DNA of 64,000 nt, taken from contig NC_081406.1 in the NCBI RefSeq assembly GCF_030272615.1, positions 185,109,770 to 185,173,769 on the forward strand, in the 5' to 3' direction. Positions 35,991-46,763 of the stretch are shown one piece after another. Each line of letters opens with the position of its first letter. Within the stretch, counting starts at the first letter, position 1. A model generated the notes under the pieces. It ran no database searches. It was not told where the DNA came from and saw nothing but the letters and a program-made list of their open reading frames with translations. The position numbers were made by a program, and so were the translations under genes. This DNA comes from Cryptomeria japonica. Lineage: Eukaryota > Streptophyta > Pinopsida > Cupressales > Cupressaceae.

Positions 35991-37087
35991 ATCAGTGTCT
36001 TGAACCAAATGTGTTCTCCTCTCTTCTTGGGAGCTTCATCTGGTCTTTTCAGGGCACTTAGCTATGGTATGACCTACTTGATTGCAATTATAGAATCTTA
36101 AAGGTTCGGAGCTTCTTCCAGCAAATCTACCTCTATTGTTGGGTCTTCTTCCTCTGAAACCCCCTCTTGTGTTACCATCTCCATGCTAACTTTCCTGATT
36201 AGCCTCTCCTTGTGGCCTAGGATTTTGTCCTCTACCATTCATAGGGCCTCTACCTCTGAAATTTTTCCCCCTCTAGCTCTGTTGTTCTAATCAGTCTTTC
36301 TCTTTAGCTTCTCCTTTTCTCTTAGTGCTAGTTGAAATCACTTGTTCACTGTCTCTGGTGCTAGTATGTTGATCTCATATTGGATACTATATTTCAATCC
36401 ACTAAGATATATTGCCACTTTCTCTAGTTCATCCTCATGGTGTTTGGTCCTTAGACTCAACCTATGGAACTCCTTGGTATATGTACTCACATCAAGGTCT
36501 TTTTGCCTCAAACCTTGCAACTTCTTGTAGACTTGGATTTCATAGTCTACTGGGATGAATTGCACCTTCACTTTCACCAACATTCTATCCCATGAGGTTA
36601 TCATACCTCTACCTTCCTTCACCCTCTTGCCTTGGAGGTAATTCCACCAAGTGAGCAATGATCCTTTCATCTTAGACTTAGCAAAGATAAAGTTCTTATT
36701 CTTCAGGGTCTCTTTGCATTCAAAATGGTTGTTCAATGCCTCAATCCAATCCATTACTTCTTTTGCATTCATTTTCCCATTGTAGATAGGGATGTCATCT
36801 TTACTGAATGATGATTCTCTGCCAATAGACTTTAGGACCTCAACAATTTCTCTCAGATTTGCACATAACTCATCTTCCTACCTTGGGGTCTCTTCTTCTC
36901 CCCTTTGTTCTTCTTCTTCATCAGAGTTACATTCACCCTCCTTTCCTTTGCCTTTGGCCTTCTCCAACTCCTTCACTTTGTTTTCGAACATCTCTTCAAA
37001 CAAATTCTTCATGGCATCTTGAGACATACTCTTAGGAGGATTGTTTCTAGCCTCTCCCTCACTTCCTTCCATGGACATACACCACAA
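35991..37087 (-). pseudogene. Element D gag
   Basis: N-terminal part at 36878-37087, Lys/Glu-rich (MKNLFEEMFENKVKELEKAK). The core 36338-36772 is a Retrotrans_gag-type domain (KSKMKGSLLTWWNYLQGKRV and YEIQVYKKLQGLRQKD). A basic Arg/Gly-rich part and a zinc knuckle reading FYNCNQVGHTIAKC follow at about 36060-36110. The first cysteine of that knuckle has become Phe. Confidence 0.85.
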
Positions 37088-37110
37088 ATCTCTTTCCCCA
37101 AGTGATCCAA

Positions 37111-37128
37111 CTCATTCTCTAATACCAA
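37111..37128 (-). other. Primer-binding site of Element D, tRNA-Met type
   Basis: Minus strand TTGGTATTAGAGAATGAG, similar to the initiator tRNA-Met primer site, two bases from the LTR at 37131. Confidence 0.75.
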
Positions 37129-37130
37129 TA

Positions 37131-38673
37131 TGATACAGAGCCAGGCAACCAACTAGGTGAAAACCTTCTCTCACCCACAACTACTATTTACAAAAAAGGT
37201 TATTTTTGTTGTTCAAGGTGTGAAAAATACACCTACCAAATTATCATCTCACTCAAAAATTTGTGTGACTAGAACCATACCAGTTTAGTCTCTTCTGGTA
37301 CTAGTATGATGAACACACTCTACCCTTGTGTGAACCAGTTTAGTACCTTATGGTACTGGTGGGATGAAAACCTATTGGATTTTGTCTATTGGTGGTCCAA
37401 CCAATACAAAACACCCATAAGATCTAGCTATTAGATGTGTTAGGGAATACTTGCCTCACAAATGTCCAATTGTCTAGTAGCCCTCCTGGTTGAGTTTTCT
37501 AAACACAACTTAATAAAATTCCAAAGGATAAGACAAAATAAAGGTAGATTTAGATACCCTTTATCTATTTGCACCATTCCCAAAAATATTAGGTTTTAAC
37601 CACAAGTTGAAAGATTTGTACCATTACTGTCCTTCCAGACCTAATTAAGCCAATTAGGCCTAATTTACAAAGAAAGTAACCCTTGTATTAGTCCCCTGAC
37701 TAAACCAACACTTTTGAAAGGTTAGTTAAGGTTTCAAACCACTAAATCCAATGTTTCAAGACTTGATCCCATCTTCTTTACCTTTTGTAAGTGATTTCCA
37801 CTTCTACAGTTTAGGCAGTCACATAGAGATGCCCGATTAGGGTCAATTCAATCTCTCTGGTCTTGGAGCCTTCTTGGAAAACAACACCAAAATATTATGA
37901 TACAATGACCCTTATAACATTTTTCCCATGATTTGTTTGGTCCTCCGATGAAAATATCAGATTAAGGGCATCTTTATAGTGAAACCCTAGGTGTTGGTAG
38001 GGTTTGTGACTAGTCTGGTTAGATTTGGATGGATCCCTACAACCCAATTGTTACAAAACCTCAAAATTGATTAAAATGAAAGGTAAGAGACTTCCCTTAC
38101 TCATCTTAATGGTTTTAGACATCCATTAATCTATATTGACCAAAAATAAATAGCAAAACATAGAATTTCAGAAAACTCCAAGTATATTATATTGCTCCAA
38201 ACTCAAAAACATCTTTAAATTTCATCAACTTCAACAACTACATAAAAAAAAACCTATAATAGATCCAAGTGGTCATAATATAGCCTCCCTAACATTTTTC
38301 AAACTTTTAAACCATTGGAGGATTAGTTATCCCTTTTTACAACATTTTGCAATGACAACAAAAGTTGTCAACTTGCACTTTTCAAACTTTGTCAACTCCA
38401 AGGTGTATTCAACCTATTCCAAAGATTGTTCTAATGTTTCTAAGACCAATATTTATTTTCTTGACTCATGCCTAGACTCCTACTGACCCACATGGTCATT
38501 TATCTACGGTGTCTTATAAAATGCAAGCACGACAATGCCTTACATCGATTGGGTTTTTTTGACTCACAACCTATCAACCTATTACAAATGGTCATTTTCA
38601 CCTCATGGGTTATATTAGGCTCTTTTAGACTTCATTTGTGTCTTCCTTTGTGTCTTTGGGTTCTCTTGCACCA
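37131..38673 (-). repeat. 5' LTR of Element D
   Basis: 1,543 bp, plus-strand TGATACAGAGCC to TTGCACCA. It is homologous over its full length to 30896-32447 and holds no gene. Confidence 0.9.
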
Positions 38674-38678
38674 CCATG

Positions 38679-39790
38679 TCTATGAGTTTTACATTCTTTT
38701 CCAAGAGGTCTCATATAGTGATGTCTACCTTAGAAGAATTTTCTCTAAAATTATTAGTGAGGATGCCCTCACTTGGTTCTCTACCCTACCACATGGATCC
38801 ATCAAGTCTTTCTCTAAACTATCATAGAATTTCATCTCCCACTATACTTACAATATTTAGAATAATGTTTCCATGATGGATTTATGCAGCACAAAACAAA
38901 GGCTCAGAGAAACCTTTGCCAAATTTTTTCAAAGATGGTGACATCTCATCAAAATGTTTCCGTGGGACATACCAGAGTCAAATCAATTTGAGATATTCCA
39001 ACATAATCTAGTACTTGAACTATGAAAACCTTTGAATTGTGAATATTTGGAGACCTTCAACCAAATTACCAAGAAGGGTCTAGCCTTAGAATGTGTTTTT
39101 TTAGAGGAAGGAACATTAAAATATTATCAGAAACATAATCAATGTTCTTCCTCCTATAATGACAAGCCAAAATTTTGGTCTAAGAACAAGAATATGGTCA
39201 ATGATGGAATCATGGATGCTAAGCATGTCTAGACTATGGTTGCTCCTTCCAAACACACCACCACAAATAATTTCTTCAACACTCAAACCAATCCTCGCAA
39301 TCAATCTCAACCTTACAATAATATCTCTACCCAAGGTTGACCTGCCCATTCAAAGAATCAACCACAACATGAGTACACCCTACTTGTAGAAACCTATTTA
39401 GGTCATCTTCTAGAAGCTAGTCAAGGATGGTGTTGTTGTCTTCCCAATAACACATTGTTTTGATGCAAATAAACCTAAACCCTGATGGTATAATGAAAAT
39501 GAATATTGTGACTACCATCGGATCAATGGTCATGATACACATAAGTGCATGAAATTGAAGAACTACATTCAAGACTTAACTGACAAGGATAAAATTGAGG
39601 TTGTAGCTGCTAAACTTGGTAATTATAATGACAAAATCAAAATGTACCAAGATACCTTCCCTAAAAATGGTAAAGACAAATCCTCATCATCTTATGAATT
39701 TAACTATGATGATACCAATTATGTCTTCATATTTGACTCCTTGGTAGGCCACAAGAACCTATCAATACCCATGTCAACACCATCATAATC
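38679..39790 (+). pseudogene. Element C gag, core and zinc knuckle
   Basis: Continues the gag interrupted by D: YEFYILFQEVSYSDVYLRRI, EDALTWFSTLP, then stops, then RLRETFAKFFQRW. At about 39515-39560 the knuckle reads YCDYHRINGHDTHKCMKLKN, the C-x2-H-x4-H-x4-C pattern seen in Tat-lineage gag. An acidic tail follows to 39788. At least seven stops are present. Confidence 0.8.
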
Positions 39791-40852
39791 CAAGGAGTTG
39801 ATCCTTCTCTCACCCCTCATAAACCTAGAGTAACCATTCAAATAATCTCCCCTTTGCAATCATCTAATCAGTCCTCTCAAGAAAAAATAGTCATTCAAGG
39901 TGCTATAACTTCCACTTCCTATTCTTAGAATGATTGTAATGTCATCACCCGTAGAGGAAGAGTAACTGTCTAGGGATCTCCACCTTCTCCTCCACAACTC
40001 CCTTTGACATCCACTCACCATTATGGCATTCATGATCATCTTGAAAAGACACCTACATAGATCTCTATTCTTGAACTCCTCAAGGCTTTACCCCTCCATA
40101 AAGAGATACTTGATCAACCCTCAAGAGTCTTGTGTTCTAGATAATATCAACTCAACCCAATTCCAAGCCCTTATAGGCAAGCTTGTTGGATAGAATCACC
40201 TTGTATTCACATCCAAAGATGCACCATCTGATGATCCATCCCACAACAAACCCCTCCACATTGATGCTATTGTCCAAAAACACAAAATTAAAAGGATCCT
40301 TATAGATGGTGGATCTGGCTTAAATCTTTGTTCATACAAGTTAATCAAACAACTAGGAATTTATGAAGAATTGGTTGATTCATCTGGAAAGATCACAATA
40401 AAGGCTATAATGATGAAGAAAGGGTTTCCAAAGGCACTATCACCCTACCTCTTCAAGTGGGACGTGCTATAGTGGAAACAATATGCCAAGTCTTGGACCT
40501 TGACCTCCCATATAAAATACTTCTTGGTCATCCATGGATCAATTCCATTCAAGCCATCCATTCCACCTACCATCAATGCCTAAAATTCCCTTTCAATTGT
40601 AGAGAAATAACCATCATTGCTGACCCACAACCCTTCCAACATTGCAAACTTCATGAAGGGAAGCACCCCTACCATTGTACTATTAATTCACCCACTCCAC
40701 CACCTTCATCTGATCCCTCAAATGTTGCATCCACTTCATCTCAACCCAAGATCAAGCTCAAGATCATTGATAATGGTCATGGAGAGTACACCCTTCAGAA
40801 TGCTATTTATGTTGGTCAACTTTCACCCTCACCTAAGTCATATGGAAAATGA
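39791..40852 (+). pseudogene. Element C protease region
   Basis: ISILELLKALPLHKEILDQ (about 40060) marks the segment that precedes protease in Tat-type elements. The active site follows as ILIDGGSGLNLC (about 40300), the DGGS variant. The frame 40457-40852 ends the protease (DLPYKILLGHPWINSIQAIH) and runs into a Pro/Ser-rich linker. Element E has the same arrangement at 58011-58440. Confidence 0.8.
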
Positions 40853-41026
40853 AAAGAAATCAACAAATGAAGCAAACCCAATATGAAGTGCAAGGAAACC
40901 ACCTTCCAATAGTGGGGTCAACTTGATGAAGAAAGATTGAAAAGTGATGTCACCTCTTGGTTATACCGAGAAGAAGATAAAGCACTAGTAGATATCCCCA
41001 AATAGATATATCCTAAAGCATCTTCT

Positions 41027-41209
41027 ATGGTTGACAAGATTGGTTACAAAGGACATGGTCTTGGACCACAAGAACAAGGAATCAAAGCATCTATCTCACT
41101 TATATCTTACAAGTACAATAGGGTCTTGGGTTACTTACCAGTACCTAGGATCACTATAATTGGTGCATTGATAGAACCTCCTACTAAAGTCAAAGACTCT
41201 GATGAATAG
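41027..41209 (+). pseudogene. Element C G-patch domain
   Basis: IGYKGHGLGPQEQGIKASI fits the G-patch glycine pattern (aromatic, GxGLGxxxQGI). It lies between protease and reverse transcriptase as in Element E. G-patches bind RNA or RNA helicases. In Tat-type polyproteins the exact role is not known to me. Stops lie on both sides. Confidence 0.7.
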
Positions 41210-42023
41210 GAGTTCCATGAAGTTCCTTTCAAATGCCTTTATGACATATTTTACAATGCATATATCAACTATATCACTCTCATCACCCCATCCACCTCAT
41301 TTGAGATTCAACTTATCCATGATGAACTTATTGACTAGAACCAATGAGGATCACTAATTCTTGACATTTGTACTGATGTACCCTCTTGGCATTAATTACT
41401 ATGCAAGACCTTGAGGATTACACTTTTGTAAATGGAATACAACTCAATCAGGAGGCATACTTCAGTAGTCAAGGCAACTCCCTTAGTTACAAAAATAAAA
41501 ATAAAAAGAAAAATGAAAAACCCCCTAGTAGAACCCTCTTTGAGGCACCTTTGGAGTTAGAGAAAGTAAAAATAAAGGACATATCTTCTAGTTAAAACCT
41601 GGATCAAGCACTAGAAGATGAGGGACTTTACTTGCCTACCATGGTTCCCCTGTATCAAGAGAAATCATCATTACTCATTGAAGAAACAGACAACATCAAT
41701 ATGGGTAAAGAAGAAAATCCAAATAATGTGCTCATCTCTAAGTCTCTTATAGATCAAGAAAAAAAAATCATAGATTTCCTTAAAGAGCCACAAACCAACT
41801 TTGCCTAGTCCTATGCTGACATGCTTAGCCTTGATCCAGAACTGGTAGTAAATAGTCTTATCGTCAGACCAAATGCCAAGCCTGCTAAGAAAAATCTACA
41901 TCAAATGCATCCACAAGTTTACCCCCTTGTCAAAGTAGAAATTTAGAAGATGTTGGATGTTAGATTCATCAAACCCATAGATTGTCTTAAGTGGGTTCAA
42001 GTATTGTACCTCTTGGAAAGTGG
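41210..42023 (+). pseudogene. Element C linker and truncated RT start
   Basis: Frames at 41386-41595 and beyond match the protease-RT linker of Element E by order (VNGIQLNQEAYF resembles CLNTEAYF). RT begins with PLVKVEI, a stop, KMLDVRFIKPIDCLKWV (about 41925-41998). It ends where Element H's LTR starts, so the palm and everything after it are missing. Confidence 0.65.
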
Positions 42024-42206
42024 TGTAGGAGCACCTAGGACTTAGGCAATTTACCTTTCACAATTCTGGCTTGTATTGACCCTAGCCAAGTCAGTGGTGA
42101 AAAAGGACTCCAAGAGGGTCCAAGAGTGAGTAGGTTGTGTCAATATAGGCCTAGGTTGAGTTCATTTTACTTAGGTTTGCATTCTCATGTAAATAGTGAG
42201 TTTGAG

Positions 42207-42242
42207 TAGGTATTTGGCCTTTTGTTGGTCAAAAGTGTCAAC
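42207..42242 (+). repeat. 36-bp direct repeat, left of the solo LTR
   Basis: Begins TAGGTATTTGGCCTTTTGTT and is identical over 36 bases to 43037-43072. Each copy directly flanks the solo LTR. Confidence 0.9.
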
Positions 42243-43036
42243 TATTAGGATTCCCATAGATACTGAGAGTGGGGGGTGAATCAGTATCTAACCCGTTATA
42301 AGATTTTCTTAACTTAAAACATGCAAAGCATATCAATATTGTATACTGGTAAACAAGAAATAATGCAATAAATAGAGATAACAACAACCACATGAAGAAC
42401 ACACCATAACACAGTAGTTTAACGAGGAACCCCGATGTGGGAAAAACCTCGGTAGGATTTGTGACCCACAATATTCACTTACTGGACAATAAGAGAATAT
42501 TACTGCTACAAGAGGGGCCTACACATGTAGGAAGGCCAAGTGCCTAGATCTCACTGCTCAATTACAAAATGGGAAGTCTCACTGACTTACAAAATGGATT
42601 ATATAAATCCAATGTCTTGTAATACTTCAAAATAGCATCTACTATGCCAGATCCAATACCAGTTTATAGCTCTGCTTCATACATAAACCCTTAACCTATA
42701 ACTCACATAATAGGTCTACCTTATTTTGCCTATCTTTTTCCTTTCATCTATTACAAAATGTTCTACAATGATCTCTTATATATATGAGACATTTTACAAC
42801 TTGCCAAGTCAGCTTACAATGATTATACAATAATTACCAAAATATATTATAAACAAAATTCCTATCGGCTTTTGTGCTGCTATGCTTCATTTTACTGTCG
42901 GTGGTCTCTATGCCAGTGTAGGGTTTGTCTTTTCCCATGCCGGTAAATTGTCTTGCCGGTGTCATAGGACTATAAGGTTTCCATCAATGACAAAACCTTC
43001 AATCACCTACAATATCTCATTGGAGTTGCATTTGCA
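42243..43036 (-). repeat. Solo LTR of the Element G family, minus strand
   Basis: The reverse complement matches G's LTR from about GCAAATGC to GGAATCCTAATA, including the C-tract, the CTCAGTATC phrase and the region that G's 5' LTR has lost. No internal sequence or partner LTR is attached. The outermost few bases at the 43036 end are missing (ends ...CATTTGCA). Confidence 0.8.
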
Positions 43037-43072
43037 TAGGTATTTGGCCTTTTGTTGGTCAAAAGTGTCAAC
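43037..43072 (+). repeat. 36-bp direct repeat, right of the solo LTR
   Basis: Identical to 42207-42242. The bases on either side of the two copies differ apart from one T, so the repeat is 36-37 bases. Confidence 0.9.
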
Positions 43073-43192
43073 TTGTTAAAAGAATTAGAGAGGGTTAAAT
43101 AGGTCTTAGAAATTTTAGAAAATTCATTTATGATGATTTGGAATAAGTCTTCTAAGTTGGAGAGACCAAAAAGTGCAAAATTGCAAAGTTGC

Positions 43193-43320
43193 AAAAAGTT
43201 GTCATGACAATTTTTGAAAGTTGTCATGACAACTTTTGTCTTGAAATTGGTTAGCGATGGAGTTAGGTAACTCCCAATGCCATGGAAGGAATCGACATGT
43301 GGGAAGATATATAAACCCTT
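43193..43320 (+). promoter_or_regulatory. Paired TGTCATGACA palindromes upstream of a TATA-like box in H's LTR
   Basis: 43217-43236 is a perfect 20-base palindrome (AAAGTTGTCATGACAACTTT). 43193-43215 is a near-perfect one with the same GTTGTCATGACAA core, 24 bases upstream. About 70 bases further on comes GATATATAAACCC (43306-43318). The spacing would suit enhancer-like sites before a core promoter; function is inferred. Confidence 0.45.
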
Positions 43321-44470
43321 TCTTTCACATTTGCCAAGGTTGGTGAAGTGTGTTTTGTAAGTCTAACAACTGAAACTACTCATTTTCAGTCTTGTGGACA
43401 ACATTTTGGCTTGTTTTACTAAATTTTGCAATAGAATATGGATTAAGTTAATCTTGTGTTTTTTTGTATTGTTGGCTCATTTTAGAGCTTTGTAGATACT
43501 GTACATAGGTTTTTTCTTGTTCAGGTTTGTAAACAACTAGTTTTAGCTTGTAATTAGCAATTTTCTTGTAAGTATGGTTGCCCCATGAGATCCACACATG
43601 CTGCCATCATGGCTTGTTGGAAAATAATGGGAAACCCTCTGTATAGTGTACATATGTAGGTTTAATTTCTAGAGAAGAGCTTTGATGTGACTATCACCTT
43701 ATTCTAGGTGAGTCCAGGAGCAACCTAGTTAGAGGAAATAAGGTGAAAATGGAGTGTTAAGTGCATGGGTGTGTGCCAAATCACCATTTCAGAGTTTGGA
43801 GAGGTTCATGGAGTTGGGGAAGAATTTTCCATGCGGGGAGAAGCTCTGACAAAGCCTTTTGATAGCAAAACCCCAATTTGTTCATTCATTGTCGATTAAA
43901 AGCCTTGTAAACCCTTCAAAACCCTCATTTTGGGGTTCATACATTATATAGTGAAACTAGGGGCCAAAACCACAAAAATCCTTGAGGGGTAGGTGTATCT
44001 TTGAAGAAAATGCAAAATTATTTAGGGTTCCTTTGAATCATTTTCACCCAAGCCCTAGAAAACAGGATTTGGAGACCTAATTACGCCTAATTCCTTGTAG
44101 CCCTTTTCTAGGCAAGAATTTGAGATTGGTAAGAAACCTATTAACTGCAAGGCACTAATGGACTTCAAATGTATACAAAACATGTTAGTAGACACCTCCA
44201 CACCTCTGTAACATCTCACAATGATAGGAGGTCATTTTGACAACTTGAAGCCAAGAAGCCATAATTGAGTACCTGAGAAGCATAGTGAATTGGTAAGGTT
44301 CCTAATCAAGACAATTGAAGCAAACACCTTAGAAAGAATAAGAATCAAGCCCTAGAAAAGATTAAAAAAGGACTTGAAGATCTAGAGAGAAAATAGGCTT
44401 GGTGAGTTGGTGCAATTGAGCAACACCAGCTAGGTGAAATGTTGAGCTAACTAGATAAACCCCATCAAAT

Positions 44471-44538
44471 TGGTATCAGAGCTTATAAGATTTGGGCTAG
44501 AAGAGTTGATGTCCTCAGTGGAATCTATAGAAGACAAT
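44471..44538 (+). other. Primer-binding site and leader of Element H
   Basis: TGGTATCAGAGC at 44471-44482 matches the initiator tRNA-Met primer site exactly as I know it. The short leader is interrupted at 44539 by Element G and resumes at 63868. Confidence 0.75.
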
Positions 44539-45273
44539 TATTGGCAAATGCACACTCCAATGAGAAATTGTAAGTGATTGAAGGTTTTTCATTGATGGTA
44601 ATTCTATAATCATATGATACCGGCAAGACAATATACCAGTACCAGCAACGACAGACTCTACACCGGCACACAGGACACTGACAAACAAAGGAAAAATACC
44701 GGCACCCTAGCTGACAGGAATTTTGTTTATAACATATTTTGTAATTAATTGTAGAAACATTGTAAGCCAATATGGAAAGTTGTAATATGACTCATATATG
44801 TATGAGATCATTGTAGAACATTTAGTAAGAAAATGATAGGCGAAATTATGTAGACCTAATATACGAATTTTAGGTTAAGGGTTTATGTATGCAACAGGGC
44901 TAAAACTAGTACTAAATCTGGCATAGTAGATGATATTTTAAAGCAATACAAGACATTGGATTTGTATAATCCATTTTGTAAGTCAATGTGACTTCTTATT
45001 TTGTAGCTGAGCAGTGAGCTATAGGCACTTAGCCTTCCTGCATGTGCAGGCCCCTATTGTAAGAGTAATATTCACTTGTTGTCCAGTAAGCAAATATTGT
45101 GGGTTACAAATCCCACCGATGTTTTTCCCACGTCAGGTTTCCTCATTAAACTACTATGTTATGGTGTGATTTTCATGTAATTGTTGTTATCTTTGTTTAC
45201 TGCATTGTTTTTGGTTTACCGGTTAGATAATGATTGACACCCCCCCCCCTCAGTATCTTTAGGAATCCTAACA
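44539..45273 (+). repeat. 5' LTR of Element G
   Basis: TATTGGCAAATG (first G changed to A) to GGAATCCTAACA. A C-tract lies at about 45239-45249. Relative to the 3' LTR and the solo LTR about 54 bases are missing near 45223 (TTTACCGGTTAG junction). Confidence 0.85.
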
Positions 45274-45275
45274 AT

Positions 45276-45288
45276 TGGTATCAGAGCC
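45276..45288 (+). other. Primer-binding site of Element G
   Basis: TGGTATCAGAGCC, exact initiator tRNA-Met type, two bases after the LTR. Confidence 0.85.
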
Positions 45289-45317
45289 TAGTCCTCTATT
45301 TTTAGAAGCCTAATAGC

Positions 45318-46415
45318 TTGAGGAAGATCTTGCAACTAGTAGAGATTGATAACTTGAAGAAACAATTGGAAATGGCTCTTTCAGACTATGATACAGAAAA
45401 ATTGAAGAATATCAAACTTGAAGATGATCTAAAAGTTGCTCAGGATATCATTCAAGCACTTCAAGAAAATTACACTATAGCAAGGAATAAAAGAAAAGAA
45501 CTTTGTGAGAAGATGCAGAAAGAGGAAGATGAAAAGAAAACTCTTAATGATCTGCTAAACAAACTAAGATAAGAGATAAGTATAACATAGAATGAGATGT
45601 AGGATATGACTATGAGATTGTGCAAAGAAATTGAAGATAGGAAGAAAAATGAAGAAGATCTGACTAGAAGACTGAATGATGCTGCAAATGAAAACACAAG
45701 ACTTAGTTATAAAAATGATATGTTGAAGACAGATCTGATGCACACACAAAATGACTCAAATGAACTTATGAGACAAAAATAAATCTTGGAAAGAGAACTG
45801 GCTACTACAAATCAGGACAAGGAGAAATTCAAGAAAAGCTCACAAGAATTTGGTGACATGCTGAAAAATCAGAAACCTAATGGTGACACTAATGGCCTTG
45901 GCTTTGAAGATTGTGAAAGCTCTAATACTGCAAACACACATGATCATAGAAAACCGGTAAGACAACCAATTGCTTATAAATTTAATGGAAAATGCTTTAA
46001 CTATAACAAGTATGGTCATAGAACAAATCAATGTAGATCTAGAAATTATCAGAACACCAATACAGCCACCGGTCAGTGTTCTAAATGCAACAAAGTTGGT
46101 CATAATTCAGAGAATTGCAGAATGAATGTAAGATGTTATGTTTGTGGAAGATTTGGATACTTATCTAATCAATGCAGAACACACACTAGCATAGGATATG
46201 GGAAAGCAATTTAGAAAAACAATGTGACTTGTTATGCTTGTAACAAGATTGGACACGTTGCTAAATTTTGTAGAAGCAAGTCCTCACCGGCAAATAAAAA
46301 AGGTCCTAGTTTGAAAGGTAAAGAAAAGGTTGAAGAGGTAAAGCAAGAATTCTCAAAACAATGGATTAGAAAATCAGAACAAAATATTGATGGGAATACT
46401 CCTCCATTGGCATAA
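45318..46415 (+). pseudogene. Element G gag-like protein with four zinc knuckles
   Basis: One frame throughout (45318, 45786 and 46224 share it), with stops near 45570-45600, 45780 and 46214. Residues 1-180 are coiled-coil (DNLKKQLEMALSDYDTEKLK). Then come four CCHC-type knuckles: CFNYNKYGHRTNQC (second Cys lost), CSKCNKVGHNSENC (intact), CYVCGRFGYLSNQC (His replaced by Tyr) and CYACNKIGHVAKFC (intact). A Lys-rich tail ends at 46415. Knuckles of this kind bind the element's RNA. The usual N-terminal copia gag domain is not seen. 46416-46763 downstream is an AT-rich spacer with nothing recognisable. Confidence 0.75.
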
Positions 46416-46763
46416 CAGAGTAACACTCCACCGACAGGAGACTCTTCATCTAATTGAAGGAAAATCCTTTTGAGGGTTTAGAAAATGAATGTAAAACATG
46501 CTATTATTCCCTGGGTTGATGGTGAGAAGTTGATATTACTTCTTTACCGATAGATAAGTTAAGTTGTGACTTAACCAACAAGCATTAAATGTGGCAGGTG
46601 AAGAAAATAACATTATAAAACAAGTATTTTGGCTCCATTTTCATTTCACTGAGCATTCAAATCTTGAAGAGCATGAAAATCTCGAGCAAAGGCATTCCAA
46701 GAAAAGAAGAGAAGCAATGTATCAAATCACTCATCCCTAAGGTAGATTAAGGTATTTACAGCT

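Larger units (their letters stand above)
30896..38673 (-). mobile_element. Element D: Ty3/gypsy chromovirus inserted in C gag
   Basis: Two LTRs (30896-32447 and 37131-38673) flank gag, protease, RT, RNase H, integrase and chromodomain in minus-strand gypsy order. The five bases CCATG at 30891-30895 and 38674-38678 are the target duplication, and the host gag reads through once D is removed. All domains are present but carry stops. The chromodomain and the tRNA-Met type primer site place it among plant chromoviruses. Confidence 0.9.
29302..42023 (+). mobile_element. Element C: Ty3/gypsy, Tat-like, plus strand, split by D and truncated
   Basis: Gag starts at 30133, is interrupted by chromovirus D at 30896-38673, and resumes at 38679. 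It is followed by a Tat-type zinc knuckle, protease, G-patch and the first part of reverse transcriptase, which stops at 42023 where Element H begins. No LTR of C can be identified in the window. Its left side abuts copia B. Stops are frequent throughout, so C is old. Confidence 0.7.
42024..44467 (+). repeat. 5' LTR of Element H (boundaries tentative)
   Basis: TGTAGGAGCACC at 42024 interrupts Element C's RT. The other end is CCCCATCA at 44467, three bases before a tRNA-Met type primer site. No second copy is in the window, so the ends rest on these two cues. Without the nested solo LTR the length is about 1.6 kb. A TATA-like GATATATAAACCC lies at 43306-43318. It carries no gene. Confidence 0.55.

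Noticed and set aside
38468-38827. 119-codon plus-strand frame
   Set aside because: It begins inside D's LTR and only by chance runs into the resumed gag of C. The gag part is annotated separately.
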